This document shows, in pieces, positions 26,926 to 43,800 of a stretch of DNA of 64,000 nucleotides (positions within the stretch are counted from its first letter, which is position 1; each line of letters starts with the position of its first letter). Location of the stretch: the NCBI RefSeq assembly GCF_901709675.1, contig NC_051094.1:496001-560000 (forward strand), read 5' to 3'. Both the position numbers and the translations under genes were made by a program. The notes under the pieces were generated by a model. It did not search any database, was not told the DNA's origin, and saw nothing but the letters and a program-made list of their open reading frames with translations. This DNA is from Syngnathus acus. Taxonomy: Eukaryota > Chordata > Actinopteri > Syngnathiformes > Syngnathidae.

Positions 26926-27103
26926 AGTAGAGATGAACGCTAATGCGACTTCTTTCTTTTTCTCTCCACTCATGTCTCACATCATGTTGACAGTTGGGGG
27001 CGCTGTGGTGCGCCAAGGGCATTGTACTGCTATGTGAGACACAAGTGGAGAGACAAATAAAAAGTTGCTGAATAAAGAAGTTGCATTAGCGTTCATCTCT
27101 ACT
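26926..27103. mobile_element. Foldback MITE-like element, 178 bp
   Basis: The left end AGTAGAGATGAACGCTAATG and the right end form near-perfect inverted repeats of about 30 bp (one G/A difference after GCTAATGC). A second inner inverted pair follows (TCTCTCCACTCATGTCTCACAT against its complement), so nearly the whole element can fold into one hairpin. The loop contains GTTGGGGGCGCTGTGG. No open frame and no clear target duplication were seen, so the superfamily is not assigned. Confidence 0.75.
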
Positions 27104-27162
27104 CCGTATTAACACAACACCGACGATGTCTCTACAAGGGGGCACGAATTCCCATTTTTGAC

Positions 27163-27374
27163 ACCAATAATTCACTTACTTCACTGGTTCTTCTATATCA
27201 AACAATTTTCTTAGGTTCATTTACCTGACATGTTTCGGCGGGTTCTTTCGCGAAAGAACCCGCCGAAACATGTCAGGTAAATGAACCTAAGAAAATTGTT
27301 TGATATAGAAGAACCAGTGAAGTAATTGAAAAAGAAAAAACAAGATGAACCTACTACAACTACCAATAATTCAC
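27163..27374. repeat. 13-bp direct repeat flanking the palindrome insertion
   Basis: ACCAATAATTCAC occurs at 27163-27175, directly abutting the palindrome, and again at 27362-27374. The 186 bases between are the palindrome plus a 36-base A-rich tail. This looks like a target-site duplication or a microhomology repair footprint. Confidence 0.75.
27176..27325. repeat. Perfect 150-bp palindrome (no spacer)
   Basis: Two 75-base arms are exact reverse complements with the centre at 27250/27251 (TTTCGCGAAA). One mismatch further out, pairing continues to 27171/27330. No spacer and no mismatch within 75 bp is exceptional. It is non-coding and could be a foldback insertion, a template-switch product or an assembly artefact. 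Confidence 0.95.
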
Positions 27375-28049
27375 GTCTCGATGCCACACACACAAACAAA
27401 AAATCCTTAGCCAGCAGCAATTTATTTGCAGAAATGCTGCACATCCCTGAAATTGCCGCTAAATATCCGTATTGTATGTCTGTCTCTTTGGTTGATCTAT
27501 CTTTTGGAGTGCGGAGCAGAAGGATCCGCCTCCGTATACTGTTACCTTGGAAACAGCATATCTTGCATCAACATGCCAATTTGTTTCTAATTGGACTTGG
27601 ACGAATTCAAGCAAATGGTGTGAATTGGATCGCAAGTTGAAAAAGAGACGACTGTTTGTGACATTTCTTACGAAAAAAAAAAAAAAGTGATGAGAGCCAT
27701 TTAGTACTCTGTTACAAGGCTGGCCGATGATGAATTCATGTCGATGCCGCCCCTTAACGAGGTTGTGCCCGTGAGTGGGCAGGAGGGGGGCTCGGTAGCA
27801 CTTTGATATCTTTCATTTAAAGCCATGTCAGCCGGTAATGACTTCTTTCAGTCGGCAAACGAGCGTCATTATCGCCTTATAAAAGTGGACGGAGGTAAAG
27901 GTTTGGGGGGCTCCTTTATACATGCGTGTCTGTGCTTTCTGCTTTTCGTCACTTTGTGAGGACAAAACATTTTTTACGCAGTCATTTCAACCTCTTGCAG
28001 TGTATACCACTTTTTATCAGACTGAATTCAATTTAACACGGATGGTTGT

Positions 28050-28170
28050 TGGTCGCTGTGCGCCCTGCGATTGGCTGGCAACCGGTTCAGGGTGTCCCCT
28101 GCCTACTGCCCGATGACTGCTGGGATAGGCTCCAGCAACCCCGTGGGGACAAGCGCTATAGAAAATGGAT
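28050..28170 (+). mobile_element. L2-like LINE/SINE 3' tail
   Basis: Contains CTGCGATTGGCTGGCAACCG, GGGTGTCCCCTGCCTACTGC, CTGGGATAGGCTCCAGCA and AGCGCTATAGAAAATGGATGG in order. This is the characteristic order of a very common teleost L2-related 3' end that finishes in GGAT repeats. Family name from memory. Confidence 0.65.
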
Positions 28171-28224
28171 GGATGGAATAACAACAAATATTTATTTCTA
28201 ACGCAGATGATGAGTCGCCACAGT

Positions 28225-28350
28225 ACAGCGCCAATTTCTGCCTTAAGTATCGGTGGATGGTATCGCATCCTCCACAAGGGCCCGATACTTAAAAAAAGGC
28301 CGGTATCGGCCCGATATCGATACCTCGCGTCCGTACTCGCCCATCTTTAA
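28225..28350. mobile_element. DNA-element remnant with TATCGG repeats
   Basis: Contains repeated GTATCGG/CGATAC text (TAAGTATCGGTGGATGG, GGCCGGTATCGGCCCGATAT) typical of a common fish non-autonomous hAT-like repeat. No intact termini found. Confidence 0.4.
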
Positions 28351-29747
28351 TTTGTGTAAAAGCAAAAGTGTTTGATAAAGATATAATGATGGCCACTGTA
28401 TGACCATGATGATTTTGTAACAAAATGGCAGCACTTTTGTGTTACTTTTATGTTTCTTTTGCAGTGTATCTTTGTCCACATATCGCACAATGATGGTTCA
28501 TGGAATAATCATTTATGATTTTGAGGCTCCGCGATAGTCCTGTTTTGTGAATTGTAGTATTTCAGTAGTGTGGCCATGAATGGACTTAAGTTGAATGTGA
28601 GTATTCCAAAAAGCTTCATACCAAAAAAGATGGAATTTCATACAGCTGTGAGTTTCACATTGTCATTTGTGAAACATTTCCAAAGCATTAATTTCATGTG
28701 TCTCCCCCTTCCCCGGTCTATTGTGTGAAGCACTCTCCATATCTGTTCTCCAGCTGGCAGCTTTTCATGCCTCTACATCCATTCTGTCACTCCACTGCCG
28801 CGGTTGGCGAGGAAGCGGTCAGAGGTCACGGCAAAGTAGAACGAGCCGGACGGGCGAGAGTGGAGGAGCGTGCGTTTCCTAAGAAAACAGGAGCAGGCCG
28901 TTGGAGTGGAGGTCACGGGTGCGCCGACCGAGCGTTGGAAGAGAAATGACGTGAGCTAAAAGCTCTCGTTTGGAAGGCCCTTCAGCGCCACTCTGACAAA
29001 TGGACGCTGCCTCTCATCACGGCGGCGGGGTCACAAAGGATGCTTTTTGCAGCTTTTAAGCCGACGCTGATTTCCATTTAAAAACCTCTTTAGCTCACAT
29101 TTCTAAATGAGAAACAGCACGCGTGTTTAAGTGTTGCCCTTACCTAGAAAATGGGCTCCTTTTGTTTGAATCCCCAAATGGGTATTAATGGTGTCGCTCC
29201 GTCGAATTCGAACAGTTTAGCCTGCTTTATTTGCATCCATCATCCTCAATTTCTCTGACGGCAATGATGACAACCGCTACAGAAAATGGGTGAACGCTTG
29301 TGTTATAAGACCAACATGTCACTTCCAACCACTCACATTGTCATTTACATCTTCATTTGGAGTGATAGCATGTCATTAAAAAGTAATAAGCAGATCGTTT
29401 TTCACTTCTATCAGGCATTTAATCAAATGCAGGCTACGCGGTGGTATCTTTATACTGCATTTACGGCACTTATATTTTTTGAAGGTATTCGAGCACACTG
29501 GAATAATGACGAGAACGTTTAAAAACGTTGAGCGAAATCAAGAGCAAGGTACTGCGTCTCCATCTGCTGGAAAAATATAAAAATGCGATTCTCATCTATT
29601 TTCATGACCGTACGGAATCATTTTACGAGTGTTTTTATCAACCAGCATGGTCACGGAACATAGTACCTCATTCCATATAACACCCCTTATTGATATTTCA
29701 ACTTTCATTTTGGATTTCAAGGCGGCGTCTAAAGGCACTACGTCGTA

Positions 29748-29766
29748 CTGCCACTAGGGGGTGGTA
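29748..29766 (+). promoter_or_regulatory. CTCF-like site upstream of mccc2
   Basis: CTGCCACTAGGGGGTGGTA is close to the vertebrate CTCF core (CCASYAGRKGGCR). It sits about 120 bases before the mccc2 start codon. Sequence match only. Confidence 0.4.
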
Positions 29767-29885
29767 TGTGTTTCTATTCGCGCTGGCAGCATCCAGAAAG
29801 CAAGAGAGCTGCTTGGCTTGGCTAGGCTAGGCTAGGCTAGTAACAAGAAAAAAAACTTTCTATTGAGTCAAAACCTGGCCTCAAC

Positions 29886-35141
<5,256 letters not shown>

Positions 35142-35722
35142 TGCGCCCAGCCTGGTCATGTCCACGCTTGTCTCTTACGTAGTTTTGTTTTGTGTGTCAC
35201 AAAAAACAGAAGCTTATTGGATTATGAATTGACCGGTTGGTTATTAGGGGCCAGTGTGAAACTGTGCCTCCTTAACTGTTACAATTTGTAAATGACTGTG
35301 CTTTAAATATTATAAATTGTCTAAACACGAGACGACTTTTCTTCAGAAGTGTCACATTTTGACGGATTATCTATCACACTGTTGAGTCAAAAACATCTTC
35401 CTGGAACAAACCGCCGCCTTTGAGTATTGACAGAACGGCAGCATTGTTGAAACTTCCAAACACGTATCTGGAGAAGGGGCGACCCAGGTGGCTTTGTTTC
35501 TCCTTCAGTGCCGTGCATCTCTTTTCCCCTGATTTTAAAATAGAGTCAATATTTTGTCCCGTCAGGAACGAATCGGGATGCGGTGATGTCGCATGCAAAG
35601 CCCTGGCGGATGTGTACCAAAGTTTACGTGGTCAGTGTATTTCTATACCTTAACACGACAATGACTATTTAAAAAATATATATATAGCATTTGATGCAGT
35701 GCGTTTCTGTCAGACACTCAGC

Positions 35723-35724
<2 letters not shown>

Positions 35725-35765
<41 letters not shown>
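35725..35765. repeat. (GT)n microsatellite
   Basis: About 19 GT units in the mccc2-tmem8b spacer. Confidence 0.95.
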
Positions 35766-35768
<3 letters not shown>

Positions 35769-36144
35769 GTAGTCGCGCAATAGTGAATGCCACCCACCCA
35801 CACACCGCCTCCTCAAGCATCTGTACCAAAATCCTTTTACTGGCCCTCCGATCTTGCTTTAACCCCGAAGGGGGGAGCATTGAAAATAGATGAGGCTGAG
35901 AAAGTTTCAAATTGATGAAAATTGCAAAAGTTGTCAAATTTGACAGAAGGGGGAAAAAAAAATGCTCGTGTAAATGTCTGCCACATGCTTTTCCCATGAA
36001 GTCTGTATTTCACTGGGCAGCGACGGTTAGTGAGGGTTTGTGGATTTTATTATTATTTTTTTCTATTTTCTTTGTCGGGGTTTGTTCAAGGTCACAAGGA
36101 TTTGCGTTGTGTTTGACTTTTTCTTGTAGATTATAAAGAAGATG

Positions 36145-36179
36145 AGTACACTAAGTAGGGGGACCAACCTTAGTGTACT
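36145..36179. repeat. Short perfect hairpin
   Basis: AGTACACTAAG at 36145-36155 pairs exactly with CTTAGTGTACT at 36169-36179 across a 13-base loop. No T-run follows and the context is eukaryotic, so it is not a bacterial-type terminator; it could be a decayed inverted-repeat element. Confidence 0.7.
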
Positions 36180-36868
36180 ACAGCGCCCCAAACAACCAAA
36201 CGCGGTACTGCACCCCTGGTACCCAAAACCCCTGGTACCCAGCTCAACCTCCCATGTCAGCCCCTGAAGTCACTCTGAACAGGATAAGTGGAAAGTCGAA
36301 AATGGATGGCTGGACTTTTAGTTCCATCTCCTTCGACCCATGCGTCACCCTTCCATTTCTTCATTTTTTTCGCTGGCCACTCTTAGCAGAATCCAGCTGA
36401 CAGGAAAGAGATTACTGAACCAAGTCCGAGGCAAATCCTAGCCCAATTCCTAGAGCTCCGTCTTTGGCAGTTACCTCCCTCCCTCCACTAAGTCTTAATC
36501 ACCGAAGAGACGTAGAGAGCAACATCTTTCATCCTTAGCCCAGAAATGTGCTCATAGTTGCTTGCTAAGTGTGCAGTGTCATGTTTAATAGATGCCCCGC
36601 GGTTCAGCGGCTTGTTCGCTCCCTGACAGAATCTACTCAGGACAATTATGACTCATCTTCAAGTCTAAAAATAATCCTGACTGCAATCCTGAGTCAGTCT
36701 CTGAGAGTGGGCGATTGTTGCTTCATATTTTCACCTGTGGCTGTACGGTCGGTGTCTTCTCTGACCTCCTCAACTGCTACGCTAAAATGATGCAACGTGA
36801 CAGACACCCTTTGACTTGCCTCATTATTTGTTCTGACTTTTTTCCCCCTCTTTGCATGCAGGGAAAGG

Positions 36869-36889
36869 GACAGCAGGGGGCAGCACTGG
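36869..36889 (+). promoter_or_regulatory. CTCF-like site in mccc2-tmem8b spacer
   Basis: GACAGCAGGGGGCAGCACTGG closely fits the vertebrate CTCF consensus. It lies between mccc2 and tmem8b and could mark a boundary. Sequence match only. Confidence 0.5.
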
Positions 36890-37502
36890 CTCATTTGCCT
36901 ACCCTGACTGGACAGTCTCTGGTAGCTTCACCCACCTATGCATCATCCTTTCTGCTAATCTGCCTCATTATCAGCTATGAGTCACCAGCCAATCACAGAG
37001 CACACTTTGCAAACATATTGATTGAGTAGAAACTCACCGGGCAGAAGGTGACGTAAACCTGTCCAGTGTAATGCGAGCCCTTACCGACCCAACTTGTCAT
37101 TGGTCCAAATGTGTGTCAGTGCTGCGAGTGACTTCAGTTTCCCGTCAACAATATTTTGTGGTTTTAACTGTCTCAACAATCAATACTCACCATGATGAAG
37201 TTGTCAGTGTGTCATCCTACTGTTGACATCATTGAAGGAAAACATGCGGAGCATGGCTGTCGAATGGAAAACATGTATCTTTAATGTTTGTGTTCAGTTT
37301 CTTGTTAATATTGTGCACCCCACCTTACTTAATGAGGATGAAAATGAGTAGGAGTGGGCATCACGGGAAGCCCCTGGTTTGAAGCCTACACGAGTACAAA
37401 TACGTTACTGTCCTTAAGAATGTAGGATTCTGATGACCTTTTATGTTCGTTAGCTGGAATGCGCGTGCAAGACGTGCCCCGCTGGCTGCTGCAATGTCCG
37501 TG

Positions 37503-37731
37503 CGTGCGCGCGCGCGCGCGCGCGGACTGACCAATACGAAGCTCCCGCACTACTTAGCCAACCAGCAGGCGGCGTGCGACCAGCGTCTGGATGACGTCAT
37601 GCGCTAACAGCTGGTCGATGAGCCAGGGAGAGAAAGGGAGGGGAGGGGAGGGGAGGATGTAAAAATGTAAAGCGGCAACGGCGAGCTGCACCGCGGCTCG
37701 AGTCCACGGCCACGAACACTCGGAAGGAACC
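37503..37731 (+). promoter_or_regulatory. tmem8b: tmem8b promoter region
   Basis: GC-rich stretch directly before the tmem8b start codon. It contains a (CG)n run (37503-37525, potential Z-DNA), ACCAATA (CCAAT) near 37531, CCAGCAGGCGGCGTG (CTCF-like) near 37563, a perfect cAMP response element TGACGTCA at 37592-37599 and a G-quadruplex motif of AGGGG repeats (37635-37657). No TATA box is seen. Transcription start undetermined. Confidence 0.55.
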
Positions 37732-38313
37732 ATGTGGAGGGTGGACTGCTGCCCCGTCACGAGGATGCTGCTGCTGCTGCTGCTGCCGCTCTTCATCTTT
37801 TCCACTTTCCTCTGCGTTCCTGGGGGTGAGTACACTGCTTTGTGCGGGAGTGAGTGAGTGAGTGAGCGGGCAGGCAGGTGCTGGTGGGTGGGGAGTCTCG
37901 CGTGGCGCTGTTCATCTGGTCCTGGTGCTGAAACGGAGCCGGTGATCGGCCCCCTCCCTCGGGCCGCTCTCCGAGGTTTCATTGCCTACTGCTTGGCGCC
38001 TTCTGTTTTTAGGACACGGTTTTATTGTCTCTCTTTTGCTTTTTTCAAGTTAGTTTACAATAGAGTGACATGAATAGTGAGTGGCTTGGATCGCATTGTC
38101 ACAAGCAAGCAACTCCTTGCATTGTGGACCTTCTTTTCTTTGCCCTCCAGAGCAGAGATACGCGCAACGTAAAGGTGTGAGACCAAACAAAGACATCAGC
38201 TATGACAGCGTGCAAACCTTTTGTCTTCTTGCTCGTCTTTGTGCGGCGATTGGGGAAAACCCAAAAATGGCCGTTGGCACTTACTTCTACAGTTTGGGAA
38301 AGCTGGCAAAGGG

Positions 38314-38345
<32 letters not shown>

Positions 38346-40737
38346 CACTCCTTCCTCAGCGTTGCTCAGTTCTCTTGTGAAGTGTGTTCAGTGTTGTCCA
38401 CATGCCCGCAAGCTACTGGATCAAGTTTATACAGTATCGTGTTTAGACGACACTAAATATTTTTATTTGATCCTAAAAGCATCACTCGTAATATAAAGAT
38501 AATAGAAGGACAGAAAGTTCTTTGCTAACAATGGTCTGTCATGTGTTAATTGACATTTGATGTGTCACAAATGCTAGAGTACTTGGTCTTTGTATTTGAT
38601 TGACACGTTGTCAGAGAGAGAGAGTAAAAGCATTGATGGACCTGTTTAATCTTGTGGTTAACTCCAACCCAGGCTTTCCAATTGTGCTCTCATCCACGTG
38701 TGTATCGGAACGTACGTTCTCTACGATGCCTACGGGAAATGTCGCCTCATCATGTATTGCGTAGTGTGTTTAATGAAGAAAAAAGAAAAAAAAAGCATCA
38801 AATGAATGGCCACCTGCTGCTGCCCACGTTGACCACTGGGGGCCACCAGACAGCCATATACCGAACACGGATGTAACGACAGCGTCGATGTTTCTGCTCC
38901 TCCCGGAGGATGAAGAATATATACACACACCTGTGAGCGTTGTCTTAGTGAATGTCTTCATGTATTTTTGCACCATTTGTTCTTAAATTTCGGCTGCTTC
39001 AATTATTTATGCAATTACCATTATGTGTTAGGATTATGCTAGCAGGAAAAAGGCTATGTAGTTGGTTTAAATACACAACCCGTAATACTCCTCGTTTTAG
39101 GTTCACTTTAAAGTTCTCAAGCTGGGAATGGCTTTAGACAGCTTGTCCAGTGTTTTTTGCACAGCCCCCACCGTGGGCGGAAGATTTTCAGTGGGCAGCA
39201 AAGTGTTTATAGCCGGGCAATAAAAATAAGAAAAAACATTCCATCCGCAGGGTGCATCCATCTCAGGTCATAATATATATCCATAGAATGTTTCTTTCAT
39301 CAACACCGACCCCTGACGGCAATTTATTTTCGATTTTTTTTCTTTTTTATGGGGTGTTCATCGGTCTCACGTGAAATTTGTCACGCATTCCGATACATGC
39401 ACGATTACAGAGTGGTTTCTCTAGCTCATGGTGATGATTGGTACATAGTCCTATCAACCCGACAGCAGAACAAACGAGTGGACACGGACGGAGCAGGTGG
39501 CTAGACAGGAGGTGGTGGGCTGGCGAGGTCAGATGGAGGAAAAGGTGTGGCGGAGGCGGGCAGGGACTCAGCGGGATGGTGGCTGGCCGGCCGGCGGGCA
39601 GGCAGGCAGGGCAAAACATGGAGTCCAAAATACGGCTGCTTTGATCTTGCCTGACATCTTGATTTTGGTTCTTCCATGACTTGGCTGAATGCAAATATTT
39701 CCCTTTGGACAAGTGAAAGAGGGAATTGAATGTATAGGAAGCGAGCCGAATGGAGAGCACAATAACAGGAGCTTGGGGCTTTCTACGGGATCAGAGTTGA
39801 GCTCTCGACAACAAGATTGCTTCATTCTCCTGAGTTTGCCGGTCGGGCTTGAGCATTCAAGGTTACTTGCGAGAGAGCTGGTGTGTGCTTTATGTGCGCG
39901 CGCGTGGTAAATTTTCTCCTTTTACGAGTCCACGTCAGAACAGGCTGCTGAGTGCGTGCCTCGATTTTCCTCCCTCGACGTTCCGATGGAGGCCAACAGC
40001 AGACATCTTAGCATCCTTTTATTCATGTTCGGAGGAGCTGCATTGCACAGCAATTAATGTGTTTTTCTTTGGGCCCACCTGCTGGCTGCGTTAAATGCCA
40101 GCCCGGCCGGTGCGGATAATGTGCCAGATTACACCTGTCGCTTGATCTGCCGCTTTTATATGCAGAGCCTCGGCTGGGTGTAATCCAAGGATTTGACATT
40201 AAGCGGGACGCCATTGAGCACGAATGCACGCTTAAGAAAGAAGCCTGTAGCACAGTTGTCCAAACGACGGACCGGTAGCTCGCTGGACTGTTTCTTTTAG
40301 CAGCATGCGGTGAAAATAACATTTGACACAGCTCGTGACAATATTTTTATCCGACATACATACGCAAATAAACTAGTTACAGTCTTCCCACGGCATATTG
40401 CGCTTCAATTTTTGCGGCTTCATCATATTGTGGATTTTTAGATAACAGCATTTTTTTTCACTCAGACTTACTAAGAAGTTTTATGTCACATTTAATCAAA
40501 GAAGCCAACGTGCCGTGCCCATCGTCTGCAACATGTACGCTAAACATCGTTGGCCAATTTAATTTAGCCTAACACCGCTAGCTCAGCAGAACAAATTTGC
40601 GGACTTATTGAACAAGGCTAACAAGATAAATACTACCAGAATGTATTCACTCACTCACTCACTCACTCACTCACTCACTCACTCACTCACTCACTCACTC
40701 ACTCACTCACTCACTCACTCACTCACTCACTCACTCA

Positions 40738-40820
<83 letters not shown>

Positions 40821-43800
40821 ATCCTGTCATTTGGCAAAACTGACGCCAAGCCACACAACACGGAGCGGCTAACGCTTTAGCCCGTGAACAGCCCGCTAAT
40901 GCTCCACTCTCATTCACTGCCTTTTAAAGACACGCATTCAGTTACTGTCACAGAGAGTATAATGTAAGGATGACAAGTCAATGGGACGAGATTTGATTTC
41001 GCGCCAACCATCAACATTTTGTGTCCATCTTCTCAGCTGCTGTTGTCTTTCCTTGGCAGATTGCCTTTTTGCGACCGAATACTTCACCCGAACGCCTCGT
41101 AAGCTCAGCGCTTTCAACTCCTTCGCCAGTGTGGAACTGTTCCACTTCAATGTGCCTGACGACACCATGATGGCCCTATGGAACCTCATTACCTTCAAGG
41201 AACAAGGCGGTACCTTCGGAGACAGCTGCCCCAATCGCAATGTTACTGTGTAAGTATTTATGATTTCTTTCCATTGGAAATGCTTTTTTCCTGGCAGAAA
41301 GAGTAGATATACTTACAAAGAAATGGATCACTTGTCACTTGTCGAATTACATGACTTGTTTCAGCTTACCTTGGTGTGTTTTGCCCACGCGTCCTAATAT
41401 TTTGGCAAGTGAGTGTTTGACATCCTCATTGTTTACGAACCGGAGCGAGAAAGTAATCGTGAGAAATGTGCTGTGATTGACAGGTACTTCAGGTCCGGCG
41501 CTCCTCCGGTAATCAACCCCCTGAGCACTCACTTCCCTCGGGATACGGTCGTGCCAGGATCCTTCGCGGTGACTCTGACCTGGACGCTCCCGAACAGAAC
41601 CACTGGAGCGTTCAACGTGACCAGCCCGCTCCCTGGGGACTGGTTCCTGGCTGCCCATCTACCCAAGGATGAAGGCAAGATCTCAGTCAAGGTAACAGCG
41701 ATTAACTTCACACTGTCGGCCGCGTCCGTCCGTCCTTCCGTCCTTCCGTCCTTCCGTCCTTCCGTCCGTCCGTCCATCCATCCATCCATCCATCCATCCA
41801 TCCATCCATCCATCCATCCATCCATCCATCCATCCATCCATCCATCCATCCATCCATCCATCCATCCATCCATCCATCCATCCATCCAATTTCAATATCC
41901 ACGCTTTTGTAGCGTCTGCATGATATGCGAGTAGCTGCAAGACGTGCGAGAGAGTCGCCCGCATTTACCCAACAGCTTTATAACGCCGGTAATCACGTCC
42001 GATAAATCCAGCTCCAAGGACAAAATTAGCTGTAATTGAATCGTTTGTTGCTTAGTGACAACTCAATCACAGCTTGTGGTCACTCTTTTGAATGTCAAGT
42101 CTCATCTGCAGACATTATTCTGCACACCGCATGACCTTACAAATCAAAGAGCAACACCGCAACAGGTATCCATAGTAACGCACACCGAGTTTTCATCAAT
42201 AAACCATTCAAATGATTAGTCACCGCAGCGCAGATGGCAGATTTGGGTTGATGAACTTTAATTTGGGATATTATAAGCTCGTTATCTTGCGGATTGTGAG
42301 TGAGTGTCAGGTGTTTGTGTTGCGCCGTCGTCCCGCCCATACGCAGACGCTCCTCTGACGACCAAAATAGATCCACGTCCGCTTGACTGCTTTTATGATG
42401 GCTTGTCATCGCCGCAGTGGCGTCCATAAAGCGTTGTAAGGATGTGACTGTGTTGTTATTATTCTTCATCCCATTTATGAGCTCTGCTTTGATTGGACCC
42501 AAGTGAAAGAGCAGCTGACCGCTTGACCGAAACGTTCCCCATTCCCCTCCGGATAGCAATATAACGATGTGGGATCAGCATTGCCTTGTTGAAGCCTGCG
42601 ATAAAAAAAAAAATATTTACAGCGATAAAATGATAATGGCATGTACTCAATAGTCTTTCCTTTTTCAAAAATGGATTCAAAGTCCACCGAGAACAAAGTT
42701 CTTCTGTCTTCTATGGTTTGCAGCCAGCCCCAAACGCCAAAATGCTTCAAACCATTTTTGACGTTATACTTCATTTAGATTAAATCGGAAATATATATAT
42801 ATATATTTTTTGGTCACACTTAACGGAAAGAAAAAACCCTCACGACCGACGTCTTCAAAGAGATTAGTATTCTGTCTTGTGCTGCAGAAACTAAAGAGGC
42901 AGAACCGTGTCTGAAGAGTTTTTCTTCATCTCATCGTGTCCCGTCTACGTGGCCGGCCACATCGGCACCAGCTGATTTCCATTGCAGGCAATTTACCTAG
43001 CTGCAGCCGCCCGCCTCTGTGTTTGCTTGTGCTTTTCCTTTGTGCTCTCCAGCGGCCCACGTAAAATACCCCCGCAGAGCACACACCAATGTCATCGGAA
43101 ATTGCCTAAGACGTGCAATTGGCTCGGTTTGGGGACGCCGATGACACACGGCGGAGATGGAAAACTCGTCGCTTTTTCCAAATTCTGCTATCTGAGGCCA
43201 TTTTCCAGCAGGCGAGGAATAATGCTTACACGCCTGCTTGCGCGCACACACACATTAACAAAGTGGAATAAATGCTGCCATCGTCATCTGTAATAGGAAA
43301 ATAAAACGCATTTGGAGGTGTTGTTACTGCACACATCACACATCTGTCAGCCATCATCGATGTAGAATGAATTACAAAGTCTCAACCTCATTGACTCAAA
43401 CTAGTTACAAATGATCACACTTGTCACATTTTTGCTCGCAACACAAAAAAGAAAGGATCCGGCTAAGAATCTTGTAATGACTTCAAAGGCTCAGGCATAG
43501 ACGTTGGTGGATTTAATTAGCTATTAATATGATCAAAGTCGGAAGAAAAAATGCTAACTACCAACACCGCTAATGTCTCTTTGAGTGGGGTGGCCCTTAC
43601 AGTGCCTGACTGATTTTCTTGACAAATATCATTAAAGGCTGAATCAGTAGAAATATATGCGCGAGCGTGGAATTGTACAGAAAACGACTGAAAAGCCACA
43701 ACCGAGTGTGTTTTTGTATATGACAACGTAGCATAGCTTGGTATGCGAACATTAGCCGCAGGGTCTGCGTTCGCAAGATCAGAGGTGTTGTTAGCTGAGC

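Larger units (their letters stand above)
26023..29885. other. Intergenic region tle4-mccc2
   Basis: No coding exon recognised. It holds a foldback MITE-like element (26926-27103), a perfect palindrome (27176-27325), an L2-like tail (28050-28170), another DNA-element remnant (28225-28350), a degenerate LINE-like tail near 29275 and, just before mccc2, a CTCF-like site (29748-29766) and a (GGCTA)n run near 29820. Confidence 0.6.
35142..37502. other. mccc2 3' UTR and mccc2-tmem8b spacer
   Basis: No coding exon recognised. The proximal part is probably mccc2 3' UTR, though no canonical AATAAA was seen soon after the stop. The rest holds a (GT)n repeat, an 11-bp-stem hairpin, a direct repeat CCCCTGGTACCCA near 36214 and 36229, and a CTCF-like site. 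Confidence 0.55.

Noticed and set aside
40608-40880. 90-residue open frame of Ser-Leu-Thr-His repeats
   Set aside because: Translation of the (TCAC)n/(AC)n microsatellite; no start context, splice sites or family.
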